Shown one piece after another: positions 35,771-46,440 of a DNA stretch of 64,000 nucleotides (positions are counted from its first letter, which is position 1; each line of letters begins with the position of its first letter). The notes beneath the pieces were generated by a model, which saw only the letters and a list, made by a program, of their open reading frames with translations, did no database searches and had not been told where the DNA came from. Position numbers and translations under genes: made by a program. This DNA comes from Gymnorhina tibicen (Eukaryota; Chordata; Aves; Passeriformes; Artamidae). The stretch spans positions 166,897-230,896 of the forward strand of contig VXAZ01001048.1 of NCBI GenBank assembly GCA_013399875.1, read 5' to 3'.

Positions 35771-35850
35771 AGGGAAAAAAGAACAGAAAAAGAGGGGAAG
35801 GGGAAGGGAAGGGGAAGGGGAAGGAAGAAAAAAGGAGGAAAAAAGGAAAG
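35771..35850 (+). repeat. GGGAA-rich purine tract
   Basis: About 80 bases of A and G dominated by GGGGAAGGGGAAGGG and AAAAAGGAGGAAAA units. Mirror-like purine symmetry could allow triplex structure. Not coding. Confidence 0.9.
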
Positions 35851-37026
35851 CTCTATTGTAGACATACCCCTTACAACAAAATTCAAGAATGGCAGTTTAA
35901 TACAAAACCTGCAGGCAGTGCACAAAAAGCTGGCAGGGCCCAGGTCTCTTCAGGGATAATGCTTGATTAATGCAGAGGTTTAAATAACCTGTGCCTCGTT
36001 CACAGAGAATGCCTCTGGTCCTTCCTCCTCACCGTCAATCCATCATTCAGGCACCCTCAAGATGAACTCCATAGGTTTGAAAAAAGGCTAAAAAAGGGCC
36101 TCCTGTTTCTCAGACTGGCAGGAAGTTGGAAATTTTCTGCCATGCCCACCATTTCTAATTAAAAGTTTCATTAATTCCAGAAAAGGGAAGAGTTCCTTGG
36201 GGTGGTCTCTCCTGACTCCAGCACTATTACATCTTCTCATTAATGACCCAGATTATGGAAGAAATAGCAGGCTTATTTCATTTACTAGGTAATACAAAGT
36301 TTTGAGATGCCATGTGTAGGCAGAAGGACAGGATTCAAATTCCAAATCTCTCAATGAATTAAAGAAAATCAGTTAAAAAAAAGCAGGATGCAGTGAGGAA
36401 GAAGAGTGAGGGTTCAGCTGCTGACAGGAAGGTTGCTTGGAGGTCTCTCTGGGGGAAAATGAGTCAACAGGACAAAGCAGAGCCAAAAAAAAGCCCATTT
36501 CATTGTGGGGTCATGCACCCCACACTTGTGAAGAAATACACTCTTCCTCCTGCTCTCCACTGCTAAGGCAGCAGCTGGAATAAATTTTCTCTGTTTTGAG
36601 AAAGCAAAGGGTCTTTTGGAGGGTGTTCAAAAGAGAGTGGGAAGAATTGCCTTAGATCAGGGAAACTGGTCCCAGCAGGCAAGACTGGAGAGTTTAGGCA
36701 GGACAGAAGACAGGCCAAGGAGGAGATGAAGAAATCTTTGTGAAGGAAAGGAAAGCAAAGTTTTTTCCCCACAGCAGACAGGGTCAGAAGCCATGGGGTT
36801 AAAGGTACCTTTGCAGATCAGATGTCAGGAAAATCCAGCAGTCTGGAAGGCAAGGAATGAACACAGAACATTTGGAAAGGTCAGAGCAGCCCTTTTACTG
36901 GTGGGATTTAAGATCACAATAGGAAAAGGCCTGTTAGGAATGGCCCAAGTGGAGCTGATCTTGCCCTGAGACAGAGGTGGGCCTCAAGTGTTATTCCCAA
37001 CCCTAGTCCCCATGAAGAAACAGCAT
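35851..37026. other. Unannotated sequence
   Basis: No recognised gene or repeat. AT-rich stretches occur at 36050-36400. Confidence 0.4.
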
Positions 37027-37267
37027 TCATAGAACCACAGAATCTCAGGATGGTTTGGGTTGGAAGGACCCTAAAGCCCATCCAGTGCCACCCCTGCCAT
37101 GGGCAGGGACACCTCCAACTATCCCAGGGTGCTCCAAGCCCCGTCCAACCTGGCCTTGGACGTTTCCAGGGATCCAGGGGCAGCCACAGCTGCTCTGGGC
37201 ACCCTGTGCTGGGGCCTGCCCACCCTCCCAGGGAACAATTCCTTCCCAATATCTGATCTAAACTTGC
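37027..37267 (-). repeat. CR1 LINE 3' copy, left arm of an inverted pair
   Basis: From the plus strand CATAGAACCACAGAATCTC leads into GGTTTGGGTTGGAAGGACC, CCAGTGCCACCCCTGCCATG, CCAGGGATCCAGGGGCAGCC and AATTCCTTCCCAATATCTG. Well preserved. It lies in the opposite orientation to the copy 600 bases downstream. Confidence 0.96.
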
Positions 37268-37862
37268 AGTTTGAAGCATCTGAGTAGTGAATTAGAGAAT
37301 TTGTCGTGGACCCCGCCTGGAACGTGCCTGTTGGACTGAGGAGGGATAAGGCAATAGAGCACCATGGCACAAATTTTACAAAGGAATGAACATCTCCAAC
37401 AACCCCAAGACATCCTACATAGCCCCAGGCACCCCATGGAGTGTGGGACCTGGCATCTACACCTCCACTTGGACCAGTTCAGGATGCCTCTCTTTGGAGA
37501 GCAGGGCATCACTTAGACACAGCAAAAAATGTAATTTTTCACATCTGTTAGTAAAAACCACAACACAGTTTTCACAAAATGTTTATTTGTAAACCAGACT
37601 GATTTCAGTGGAAGGTGTGTAAAACTTAACCAGCTTGTCCAGAAATGTGTTATTTTCTTCACAGTCCTGAAATGTTATACTAATGCACCATTGCTACATT
37701 TCCATATCAGCTTCTGTTGTTTTTTCCATTGCTTAATGGCACGGAGCACAAGCACAAGATGCATATTTAGTGCACCTGGGATTGAATTTGTGGTCCTTGG
37801 AGACAGAAGTTTCAAAATAATTCTTATCAGCTGCCTGCTGTAATGGTTGTGAACACTGAAAT
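37268..37862. other. Spacer between inverted CR1 copies
   Basis: Unique AT-rich DNA of about 600 bases. No gene was recognised. Confidence 0.4.
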
Positions 37863-38066
37863 CCTTCCCTCTGAGGGTGGGGAGGCCCTGGCACAGGGGG
37901 CCCAGAGAAGCTGTGGCTGCCCCTGGATCCCTGGCAGTGTCCAAGGCCAGGTTGGACGGGGCTTGGAGCAGCCTGGGACAGTGGAAGGTGTCCCTGCCAT
38001 GGCAGGGGTGGCACTGGATGGGCTTTAGGGTCCTTCCAACCCAAACCATTCTGTGATTTTATGATC
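37863..38066 (+). repeat. CR1 LINE 3' copy, right arm of an inverted pair
   Basis: Plus-strand CR1 with GAGGGTGGGGAGGCCCTGG, GAAGCTGTGGCTGCCCCTGG, GGGCTTGGAGCAGCCTGGG and AGGGTCCTTCCAACCCAAAC, then CATTCTGTGATTTTATG. It matches the reverse of the 37.03-37.27 kb copy over about 200 bases. Confidence 0.96.
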
Positions 38067-39430
38067 GATGGGTTCATTTATAACTCTGCTTTCCTTGTGC
38101 AATGCACACAAGAAGAGGAATCCACCACAGGCTCTCAGTAGATGGTGGAACACAGGAGCTGAGCTCCAGCACAGCGTGCGAAGTCCTCCTCAGTGCTGCT
38201 GAATGGGTACTTGCCTCCTAACCCTAATTAGTAATCCCATGCTAATCAGTTCTCATCACTCTAGTTCTCAGAGAGGTTTTCTTCCAGCTATGAAAAACTC
38301 TGCCTCAAAATCTGGAGTGTCTCGGAGGGCCAGACATGTCAGTGAAGAGCCTGTGGCTGTCTCATTGTTCTGGGCTGATGGAGAGTAGCTGTAAATTTGA
38401 GGTTCCTCACCCTCACCTCCTGCAAGCGGCACTGGCAGTGCAGAGAGAGCAGGAGAGACTGCACTGGCAGCTCCAGAGGAGTGGCTGAAGACTGGGAGGT
38501 GACACAAATTTTAATCCTCCTTTCTGAAAGAGATGGACCAAGCAGCTGGGCAGGAGCAGATCTAAGTGAGCTTCATGAACCTTCCTGGAGCCTTCCTTGA
38601 GGAGGGAACAGAACTGGCCCAGACAGGGATGGATGGTGACTCAGCTGACACGAAGTCCAGCAGGATGGGGACATCTGGAACACACACCACCATGGGACTG
38701 GTATGAGCAGAACCGTGGCAGCTGTGTGCACAGCACCGCTCGGGTCTGTCCCTGCCACCTGGCACGGCTGGGCACAGCCGGGCAGGACAGGAGGGGCTGG
38801 CTCAGCATCACTATTGAGCTCAGTGATACACCATGAGTGGGACCTGAAGTGACAGCTTGTCTGGGCAGGAAGGGGTGGCTGCAGAGGCCATGCACCCCCA
38901 TTCCCATCTCTGTTCCACCCCTGGAGGTGTGTCCTGTCTAATCTGTACGTAATGCCAGGGGTGATCTGGAAACTGCAAAGTTAAAAGCACAGAGGGATGT
39001 TTGTGTAAGAAACTCTTCTTATGTGATTTATGAAGTGTGGTGACAGGCTTGAGAATAATGCAGTGATCCAAAAAAAAGCTTTAAATAGCAGAGGTGACAT
39101 TTCCCAAAGGAGCCCTGTTTACATGGCAGGATGAGAGCGTTCACTGCCTCAGCCCCGCGTTCCCATGTCAGTCGTGTGCGTACATGGGGTGTCCCAGGTG
39201 GTGCCCCAGCACAGCCCCACTGTCACAAGGAGCCTTTCGTAACAAAGATCTCCAGTGATAGGATGCATTTTGTACTGGAAAGGGCTCAGTTACAATGAAT
39301 GAGGCATTTCTGGAGGACAGGTGTCCAGTGACAGCTGCAATTTTCCCAGCAGAGAGGATGAGTGCCACAGTTATTTTCTTAAACAAAGAGTGAGCCAAGA
39401 CAGGAATCATGAGAAATTCCAGAGATCAGA
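38067..39430. other. Unannotated sequence
   Basis: No recognised gene or repeat. 38210-38290 is AT-rich. Confidence 0.4.
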
Positions 39431-40075
39431 GTCACAGAATCAAAGAATGGTTTGGGTGGAAAGGGACCTTAAAGCCCATCTCATCCCACCTTTGCCATGG
39501 GCAGGGATACCTTCCACTGTCCCAGGCTGCTCCAAGCCCCATCCAGCCTGGCCTTGGACACTGCCAGGGATCCAGCGGCAGCCACAGCTTCTCTGGGCAC
39601 CCTATGCCAGGGCCTCCCCACCCTCCCAGGGAACAATTCCTTCCCAGTATCCCATCTAAACCTCCTCTCTTCCATTATGAAGCCATTCTCCCTTGTCCTG
39701 TCCCTCCATGTCCTTGTAAATAGTCCCTCTTCATCTTTCCTGTCAGCTCCTTCAGGTCCTGGAAGGCCACACTGAGGTCACCCCAAAGCTTCTCTTCTCC
39801 AGGTGAACACCCCCAGCTCTCCCAGCCTTTCCTCCCAGCAGAGCTGCTCCATCCCTCTGATCATCCTGGTGCCTCCTCTGGACTGGCTCCAGCAGCTCAG
39901 GTCCTTCCTGTGCTGGGCCCCAGGGCTGGGGCAGCTCTGCAGGTGGGGTCTCACCTGAGCAGGGCAGAGGGGCAGAATCCCCCCTCCCCTGGTGCCCATG
40001 CTGGGGATCAGCCCAGGCTTGGGGGTTTGGGGTCCCAGCACGGCATGTCCAGCCTCTCATCCACCTCCCAAGTCC
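39431..40075 (-). repeat. CR1 LINE, about 640 bp, long minus-strand copy
   Basis: From the plus strand GTCACAGAATCAAAGAATGG, then ATCCCACCTTTGCCATGGGC, CAGTATCCCATCTAAACC, CTTCTCTTCTCCAGGTGAAC, CTCCTCTGGACTGGCTCC and finally words of the region upstream of the C-terminus (GCAGGTGGGGTCTCACC). It keeps more 5' sequence than most copies of its class. The exact 5' end is uncertain. Confidence 0.93.
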
Positions 40076-40330
40076 CTCTTGCTCCATCCCTCCATCCCCA
40101 GCTTTGTTAGATCCCGGGGGCTGCCCCATCCAGGTGCAGCAGTGAGAGCGACTGGGCTGGGCCGGGCTATGATTGATGACTCGAGCACTGCCCCAGTCAC
40201 AGTAACCAGAGCTGTCACAGCCAGGGCTGTTGGTGCCGAGGCCTCAAACAACCCCCGGTGCTCTGCTCGCGATGCAGAGGGGCGGGCACACCTGAGCCTC
40301 CAACCTGGGTTCCCAGAAAAGGGAAGAGGC
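40076..40330. other. Unannotated GC-rich sequence
   Basis: No recognised gene. Contains ATGATTGATGACTCGAGC near 40170. Confidence 0.35.
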
Positions 40331-40985
40331 TGATAAGAGGCAAACCCTACAAGGTGGGATAAGTCCTTCTTATCATAACGACTCAGCTGTGAACACTCCC
40401 CTCCGAAGAACCAGGATATTCACAGTTAGGATGAAGGTTTTCATCTCTGATGGACCATGATGGATTCAACGATACTGACCTACGAGACAGCTGCAACTTC
40501 TTAGAAGGATTGAAAGACTCCTTGAAGAGTGACCCACACCATTACACCATCCAGGTGTCCCATGATCCATAACGTTACGTCACCCAGGTGTCCCAAGATC
40601 CACACCATTACATCATCCAGCATGAAGCTCCCTGCCCTGGGGGAGGTACCTGGGTGTTCCCACCTGAACCTGAGTGAATATAAACCCAAGAGAGGGTATG
40701 TTTGGGGGGCTTTTTCCCCTCATCACTCAATGGATACAGTCTGCAAGTAGTGAGAAGACTGGAAGAAGACCAACAGGACATTGTCAGAATCTACAGAGTG
40801 GGGATATTTTTTTCTTTCTCTGTCACTCTTACTCTCCCTGCCTCCTCTCTTTTCCCTTTCTCTCTGTCTACCTGACATTTACTGTTCAAAAAGAAATCCG
40901 TACTATTGGCTTTGGCACAAGGTCTCATTTGCATCTTAACTCGGGCAGAGGCATCTCCCTAGTGATTTTAATAATTGGATCTTAA
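40331..40985 (+). mobile_element. LTR-like block with U3-style 33-bp repeats
   Basis: A block starting TGATAAGAGGCAAACCC carries two and two-thirds copies of a 33-base repeat (40534-40620), a TATA-like GAATATAAACCC at about 40676, a long pyrimidine tract (40808-40870), and an end near TTAATAATTGGATC. Direct repeats upstream of a TATA box are typical of retroviral U3 regions. I cannot define target duplications or a clear AATAAA, so this is inference. Confidence 0.4.
40534..40620. repeat. 33-bp tandem repeat, 2.6 units
   Basis: Units at 40534-40566, 40567-40599 and a partial at 40600-40620. Each unit starts CCAYAMCRTTACRYCA and contains a CCAGGTGTCC-like core. The second unit differs by several substitutions, including an AACGTTACGTCA word that creates a CRE-like TTACGTCA. 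Confidence 0.92.
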
Positions 40986-41145
40986 CAAACACCAGCACCT
41001 GGTCTTGTTAAACCACATGAGCTTCCCATGGGCCACTGCTCAAGCTTGTCCAGGCCCCTCTGGGTGGTCCCAGGTGTGTCACTGCACCACTCAGTTGCTG
41101 TCACCTGCAAACCTGCTGAGGGTGCCCTCAGCCCTTCGCTTGTGC
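40986..41145 (-). repeat. CR1 ORF2 fragment, diverged
   Basis: From the plus strand CACATGAGCTTCCCATGGGC, CTTGTCCAGGCCCCTCTGG and AACCTGCTGAGGGTGCCCTC match the reverse of an upstream part of CR1 ORF2 (the DDTKLGG/FNKGKC-coding region). The copy is old, with deletions, and lacks the 3' end. Confidence 0.75.
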
Positions 41146-42750
41146 CACTAATCAGGTCTGTGCTCCTTTTGCGCAGAAAAGATGCAAACAACTCCCAGGC
41201 TGAACCCAGAGTCCTGGCTCTTTGTTCAGTTGCAGTTTGAGCAAGGGGTGCTGCTTTGTGATCAGTCCCAAGGCAGGAGTTAGCAACAAAGGCAAGCTGG
41301 GAATAGTGCACCTTGGCTCTCTGTCAGTTCGGTAATCAAGTGCCCAGCCATGCACTTTGCTGCATGTCTCTGATCATTTCCCTTAACCTTGTCTAGTGTC
41401 CAGGCACACAAACCCCAGTGGGTTTGCCAGGCAGTGCTCACACCGCTGCCAGGGGATGGATGGGACATCACCCAGGGCTGGCTCCACCAAGCACATCCCA
41501 AGAGCTGAGCAAGGGCTCTGCTTCCTCCAAATCATTGTAGGAGAGCAGCTGGTAAGAGCTGGACAAGAGGGGGGGTTCTGGTTCAAGGGGTGTGCCCTGG
41601 GGGTCTTTGTCAGCAGGATGTCACAGAGCCAAGTTCTGGCACAGGTTCCACATGACACAGACACCGAGGTGGGGCTGCACCCACCGCGCAGACACAGCTA
41701 TGGGTGCGGGACTTCAGAGAGATCAAGCCAGGCCTGGATGCCAGTGCCTGAACCTTTCCCCACACAGCATTCCATCTCCTTTCCACTCGGAGCCGACCCT
41801 GACTTGCATCACTGATGGCTGTGGCAGCTCCCGGAGGACTTTTTCCTTTGCATTTTATGAGAAGGTTCAGTTTCCAGTGTGGAAACAAGCAGGAATTGCC
41901 TGTTGGTGTGTGACCACCATGTCCCAAGGCGCAGCCTGGATCCGAAGATAAATCAGGAGAGGAATATTAACGTGGCAGAGATGTTACAGCAGCAGTGCCG
42001 ATATTTGGTCAGGGCAAGCGCTGCCTGTTGTTGTTGATCACAGCTGTCAGGACAGTTCCATCCTCTGCAAGTTATTTGCCTGTGCCACACAATAGATATT
42101 AAAATGTCCATTACATCTCTTCCTGAAGAAGCAATCTGCTGCACATGCAGACAGTAGCAGGCAATCACAGCTCTATTACCAGCAGTGAAGAGCTCTATGA
42201 CCAAAATTTCATGCAGCTAGAATTGATTAATGGCTTCAAGGTTTGGTTTTTTTTCACTAATGCATGTTATTGCTCATCACATTGCTGCGATTACTTGGGG
42301 GAAATTCCCTGCTTCCAGAAGTTGTTTGTTGGGTTGTGTTTATTCCACAAACAGGAAAGACACAGCTCATTTATTGTAGGTACAAACCATACAGGGACCA
42401 TCCCTCTCAAGCTTCATCTTGCTGGTGGACGTTTTACAGCAGAGAGTGAAACACGAATGAGAAGCAGGGAAGTCCCTGCTAGGGACTGCAACAGAGAGAA
42501 AATAAAATATCTCTGTCTTCAGGCTGGCCTTGCCCCTTCAGAAGTTTTTACAACCTCTCTCGAGGGATGCACATCATCAAGGAAATCTTCCTGGAAGGGA
42601 GTGAGGAGTTTTTCTGCTCACTGTACAGCTCCTGTGAAATGTGAGGATGGCAGTGGGGCAGGAAAAAAAGCTGCTGGTTGGTAATTTGTGAGTTATTTTA
42701 GACAAAAGAAGGGGAGGTGTCTGTGGTGTTGTGCATACAGAAAAGATAGC
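41146..42750. other. Unannotated sequence
   Basis: No recognised gene or repeat. 42050-42520 is AT-rich with several TTGATTAATGG-type words. Confidence 0.4.
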
Positions 42751-42905
42751 TCTAGTGACAGGACAAGGGGGAATGGCTTTAAAAGAAAGAGAATAGTTAT
42801 AGTTTGGATATTGGGAAGGAATTGTTCCCTGGGAACGGGGGAGGCCCTGGCACAGGGTGCCCAGAGAAGCTGTGGCTGCCCCTGGATCCCTGGCAGTGTC
42901 CAAGG
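42751..42905 (+). repeat. CR1 LINE fragment, 3' end replaced by a tandem repeat
   Basis: Starts CTAGTGACAGGACAAGGGGG, passes GATATTGGGAAGGAATTG and GAAGCTGTGGCTGCCCCTGG, and stops at GTGTCCAAGG. Beyond that the expected CCAGGCTGGACGGGG is missing and a 10-base tandem repeat begins. Confidence 0.94.
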
Positions 42906-42965
42906 CACACTGGGGCACACTGGGGCACACTGGGGCACACTGGGGCACACTGGGGCACACTGGGG
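42904..42965. repeat. 10-bp tandem repeat GGCACACTGG, six copies
   Basis: Six perfect consecutive copies of GGCACACTGG followed by GG. The first unit overlaps the CR1 word AAGGCCAGGCTGG, from which it probably arose by a few changes and expansion. In the plus frames it reads as alternating Gly-His-Thr and Ala-His-Trp peptides, with no function. Confidence 0.97.
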
Positions 42966-43926
42966 AAGTGATGCAGCCTGGCTCTGGGGCCAGGGGTGGG
43001 CAGGGGTCACAAGAGCAGCCCCCTCTGGGCAGGCCTTGGGAGGTGATAACCATGGGGATGGATGCTCAGCAGGTCCCTTTGGCGACTCTCATATTTTACC
43101 TGTCTAAACAGACGGGGCAATGGGCAGGGACTGTTTGGGGTGGCTGAGCTCCCAGCTGGGATCATCCCTGGGATCACAGAGCAGAGCAGAATTCCTGAAG
43201 CGTCAACAGGCTCCTCATCCATCTTCAGGCATATCTGGAGCTTCTGTGACTGCAGCACCTGTGAGTGACAGTCTCCCTCCCAAAAGCTGTTATTCCCTGG
43301 AAAGCTGCTGAGTTTTCCCTGAGCTGGGAGCCCAGACTGGCCCAGCCAGCACACAGCCCTAGTGGTGTGGAGGGAGCAGCAGCAGGGAGGTCACAGCCCC
43401 TCACTGGGACAAGGCACAACAGGTGCCCCTTGCAGGGACATTTCAGCCCTTCCTCAGGGGTTGTTTGGCTGCCGATGTTTGTTTGTTTAGAAGGGTTATG
43501 TTTGGCTTTGTTTGGTTTGTAATTCAATATGTTAAAGCAGGCAGAGAAGTGCAATTGCTGGGACCATCTGCTGGGAGCAGTCAGTAAAATGCGTCGTTGA
43601 TGATTGATCTCCTCCCCCTCCCCGAGCTGGAACATGTCCATGGATCTGACAGCCCCCAGGGAATCCTGTGCTTGGGGCACCATGGTTTGGGGCATGCAAG
43701 GAAGGAAGAGGTGTCAGTTCACCCAGCTCTGCTTGGAGCTGCACTTCACCTGAGAAATTTGTAATTCTGTTATGGAGATTTTGGTCCCCCAATCCCAAAT
43801 CAGGGACAAGGATGTGACCTGCCTGCTGTGCTGAGTGCTGCCCACCCTGTGAGGGGACCCCCTGAGCTCCCCTGCTTTCCCACGGGGGCGTGGGAATGAA
43901 GATCAGCCAGGCTGATCCTGCCAATT
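42966..43926. other. Unannotated sequence
   Basis: Mixed DNA without a recognised gene. T-rich near 43450-43530 with TTGTTTGTTTAG and GGTTTGT words. Confidence 0.4.
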
Positions 43927-44227
43927 TCATAGAATCATGGAATCACTAAAGTTGGGAAAGACCTCCAAGATCATCAAGTCCAAACTTTGACCAAATCCCA
44001 CCATGGCCACTAAATCATTCCGTGAAGTGCCACATCTACTCCTTTTCTGAACACCTTCAGGGATGGTGACTCCACCTCTGCCCTGTGCAGCCTGTGCCAG
44101 TGCCTGGCCACTCTTTCAGGGAAAAAATATTCTCTATCATCCAACCTGAACCTCCCCTGGCACAATTTGAGGCTGTTTTCCCTTGTCCTGTCACTTGTTG
44201 CCTGGGAGAACAACTGTTGATGTTGCT
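43927..44227 (-). repeat. CR1 LINE 3' copy with ORF2 tail
   Basis: From the plus strand CATAGAATCATGGAATCACT, AAAGTTGGGAAAGACCTCC, ATCATCAAGTCCAAAC, GGATGGTGACTCCACC and CCTGAACCTCCCCTGG. On the minus strand a frame resembles the CR1 C-terminus (SDRTRENSLKLCQGRFRLDD). Moderately diverged. Confidence 0.95.
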
Positions 44228-46375
44228 GTGCAGCAGCACCCTCACCTGGAATGGCCTTTTCCATCATCATGGACTCTTCCTGATGGAGCTGAACACTTCA
44301 TAGACTGGTCAGGAGAGATGAACAGGGAGCTTCCTATTGCCCCCGCAGCCCGCAACAACAAACACTCCTCCAGCAGACACTCCACTGCCCCTGGCGGGTT
44401 GGAGTGTGTCTGGAGAGCCCCCAGCCCAGCACTCCTGAATCCTCACCCTCCAGGCAGGGGAACCAGCAGCGTGTGGAGCTGCTGCTCTGTATCCCAATTA
44501 ACCCCTGCACTAAGTGCCTGTTCCATGGGGATGGTGGGTGAGTGGTTTTCTGGGAGCAGCAGGGCACTAACAAGGGGCTCAGCAGGTTTGAGTGTCAGCT
44601 CTTGGAGCTGCTCCACAGATCCAAGAGCCCTCCAGCTCCCCCTCCTCCTGCAGCACCTGACTGAATGCAGAGCAGGACAGCCCTGCACTCTGCCTCTGCC
44701 AAATCGATTGGTGTTCCTTCCCCCTCTTCTTCCTCCCTTCCCCCAGCACATATTTCCCTTGGAAAAAAAATACATTTTCGCCTTGTGTTGGGGGGGGAAA
44801 AAAATACAGTGCAATTACACATTTTTATAGCACACCTTTCACGGCTTATCGCGGAGCTATGCACATAAAAAAATGAGTTGCATAAATTTTAAAGACATGT
44901 AATACATACACAGTTAAAATCCTGCCGCAACAGCAATAGAAAACAGGTGTGTGCTTAAAGGGAGATTGAAACCAGGGACGTGAGCTGCACACAGGAGCCG
45001 AGGGGACAAGCAGCCAGGGAGGAGCTGCAGCCAGCATGGATTGCTGGGATAGAGAGAGGGACTCTAAATCTCAGCAGCACAACAGGCACCCAAGGGGAGA
45101 GCCGGAGGATGAGCGTAAATACCTGGGAATTTGCATCCCTGCAAGAATGATGCTCTGCAGAGACTGGGTCTCCAGAGACTGAGCTGGACAGGGAAGGGCT
45201 CAGAGCTCAGAGAAGAATTTCCTGCTGAAGCTTTCCCCACAGGGATCCCAGTTTAACCAGTGCCCTTGAGCACTTCCAAGAACTCCAGGACAGATGTGAG
45301 GGTGTACTCAGCCCCCTCAGTCCAACCTGCAGAGCTTGGTCCAGGCTCCGGAGGAGGGAAAGGCCTGAGCTGGGCCAAGAACTCCTTTAGGAAACCCACA
45401 AAGGAACAGAATGACCTGGTGAGCTTCCATCATGTGAGCTTGGAACACCGATCACACATGGACAGCCATGGCTTTTCTCGTTTGTATCAAGGAGTAAAGG
45501 AAGTTGTGGGTACAAAGAGTCTCACACATCCTTTTCCCATCTTATGCAATCTGGTTAGGAGTCAGCCAAGTGCTCAACTGCTGTGTCAATCATTCCAGCT
45601 CGATTCTAACTCGATTTTCCTTTTTGTTTCACCCATGGAGTAATAGGGGGGACCTTGTCACTGAACTTCGTCAAATCAAACTTTTACAAATTCATATTAA
45701 AGCTACTTTTGCTAATACCTTGGATGGTGATTCTTTGAGTGACACTAAATCACTTGTTTCTGACAAATTGGTGTTATTGGCAGGCTCCTCAAATTGATGT
45801 GGAGAGCAGGACCCAAAATCAGGATTTGCAACAACTGCTACACCAAATGCTAGGGATCCCTCCAACAGCTGAAGGGTTTCTGATCGGCTCTGCCTTGGTG
45901 TGATGGAGGCTGGGAGGGTTTTCAGGACCACAAATGGACCAGTATCTGAACTGGTGTCCCAGCAAAGCAGCCAGCGGGGCTGCTGGGGTCTCTGGAAGAA
46001 GTAGCTGCTGGGAGTGTCTGCCTGCCCTTGCAGCAACTTCTGGGGCTGACAGTGGACAGAGAAGTTGGCCTTGGTGTCCATCCAGGAAAGAACATGACCC
46101 AGTGGCATGTGCAGGCATCCAGAGCCAGTGCAAACCCCCCGGATGGAGCTGAGACAGCCCTCTGCCAGCCCAGGTGTTTGTCATGAGCAGAGGGCACATC
46201 AGTGTCACCTGGGGTAGGTTCTGCCCAGCCCAGGCTGCTGTGTCCCCTCATCAGGAAAAGGTGGGAAGGTCTCACAAAATCCTTCTCATCTTTGACTCCA
46301 AGGATCCCAGATGGGGGAGATCTCCTGCCACACCTCAGCTGAGAGGCAAAAATGAAAGATTTCTCACTCCCCTTG
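44228..46375. other. Unannotated sequence
   Basis: No recognised gene. 44750-44960 is AT-rich. Plus frames at 45260-45643 and 45504-45797 show no domain I know. The region is probably unique DNA. Confidence 0.35.
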
Positions 46376-46440
46376 AATCATAGAATCATTAAAGCTGGAA
46401 AAGACCTCCAGGATCATCGAGACCAACCAAGACCATCCCA
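46376..46440 (-). repeat. CR1 3' end fragment
   Basis: From the plus strand GAATCATAGAATCATTAAAG, GCTGGAAAAGACCTCC and GGATCATCGAGACCAACC. The remainder is missing. Confidence 0.93.
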
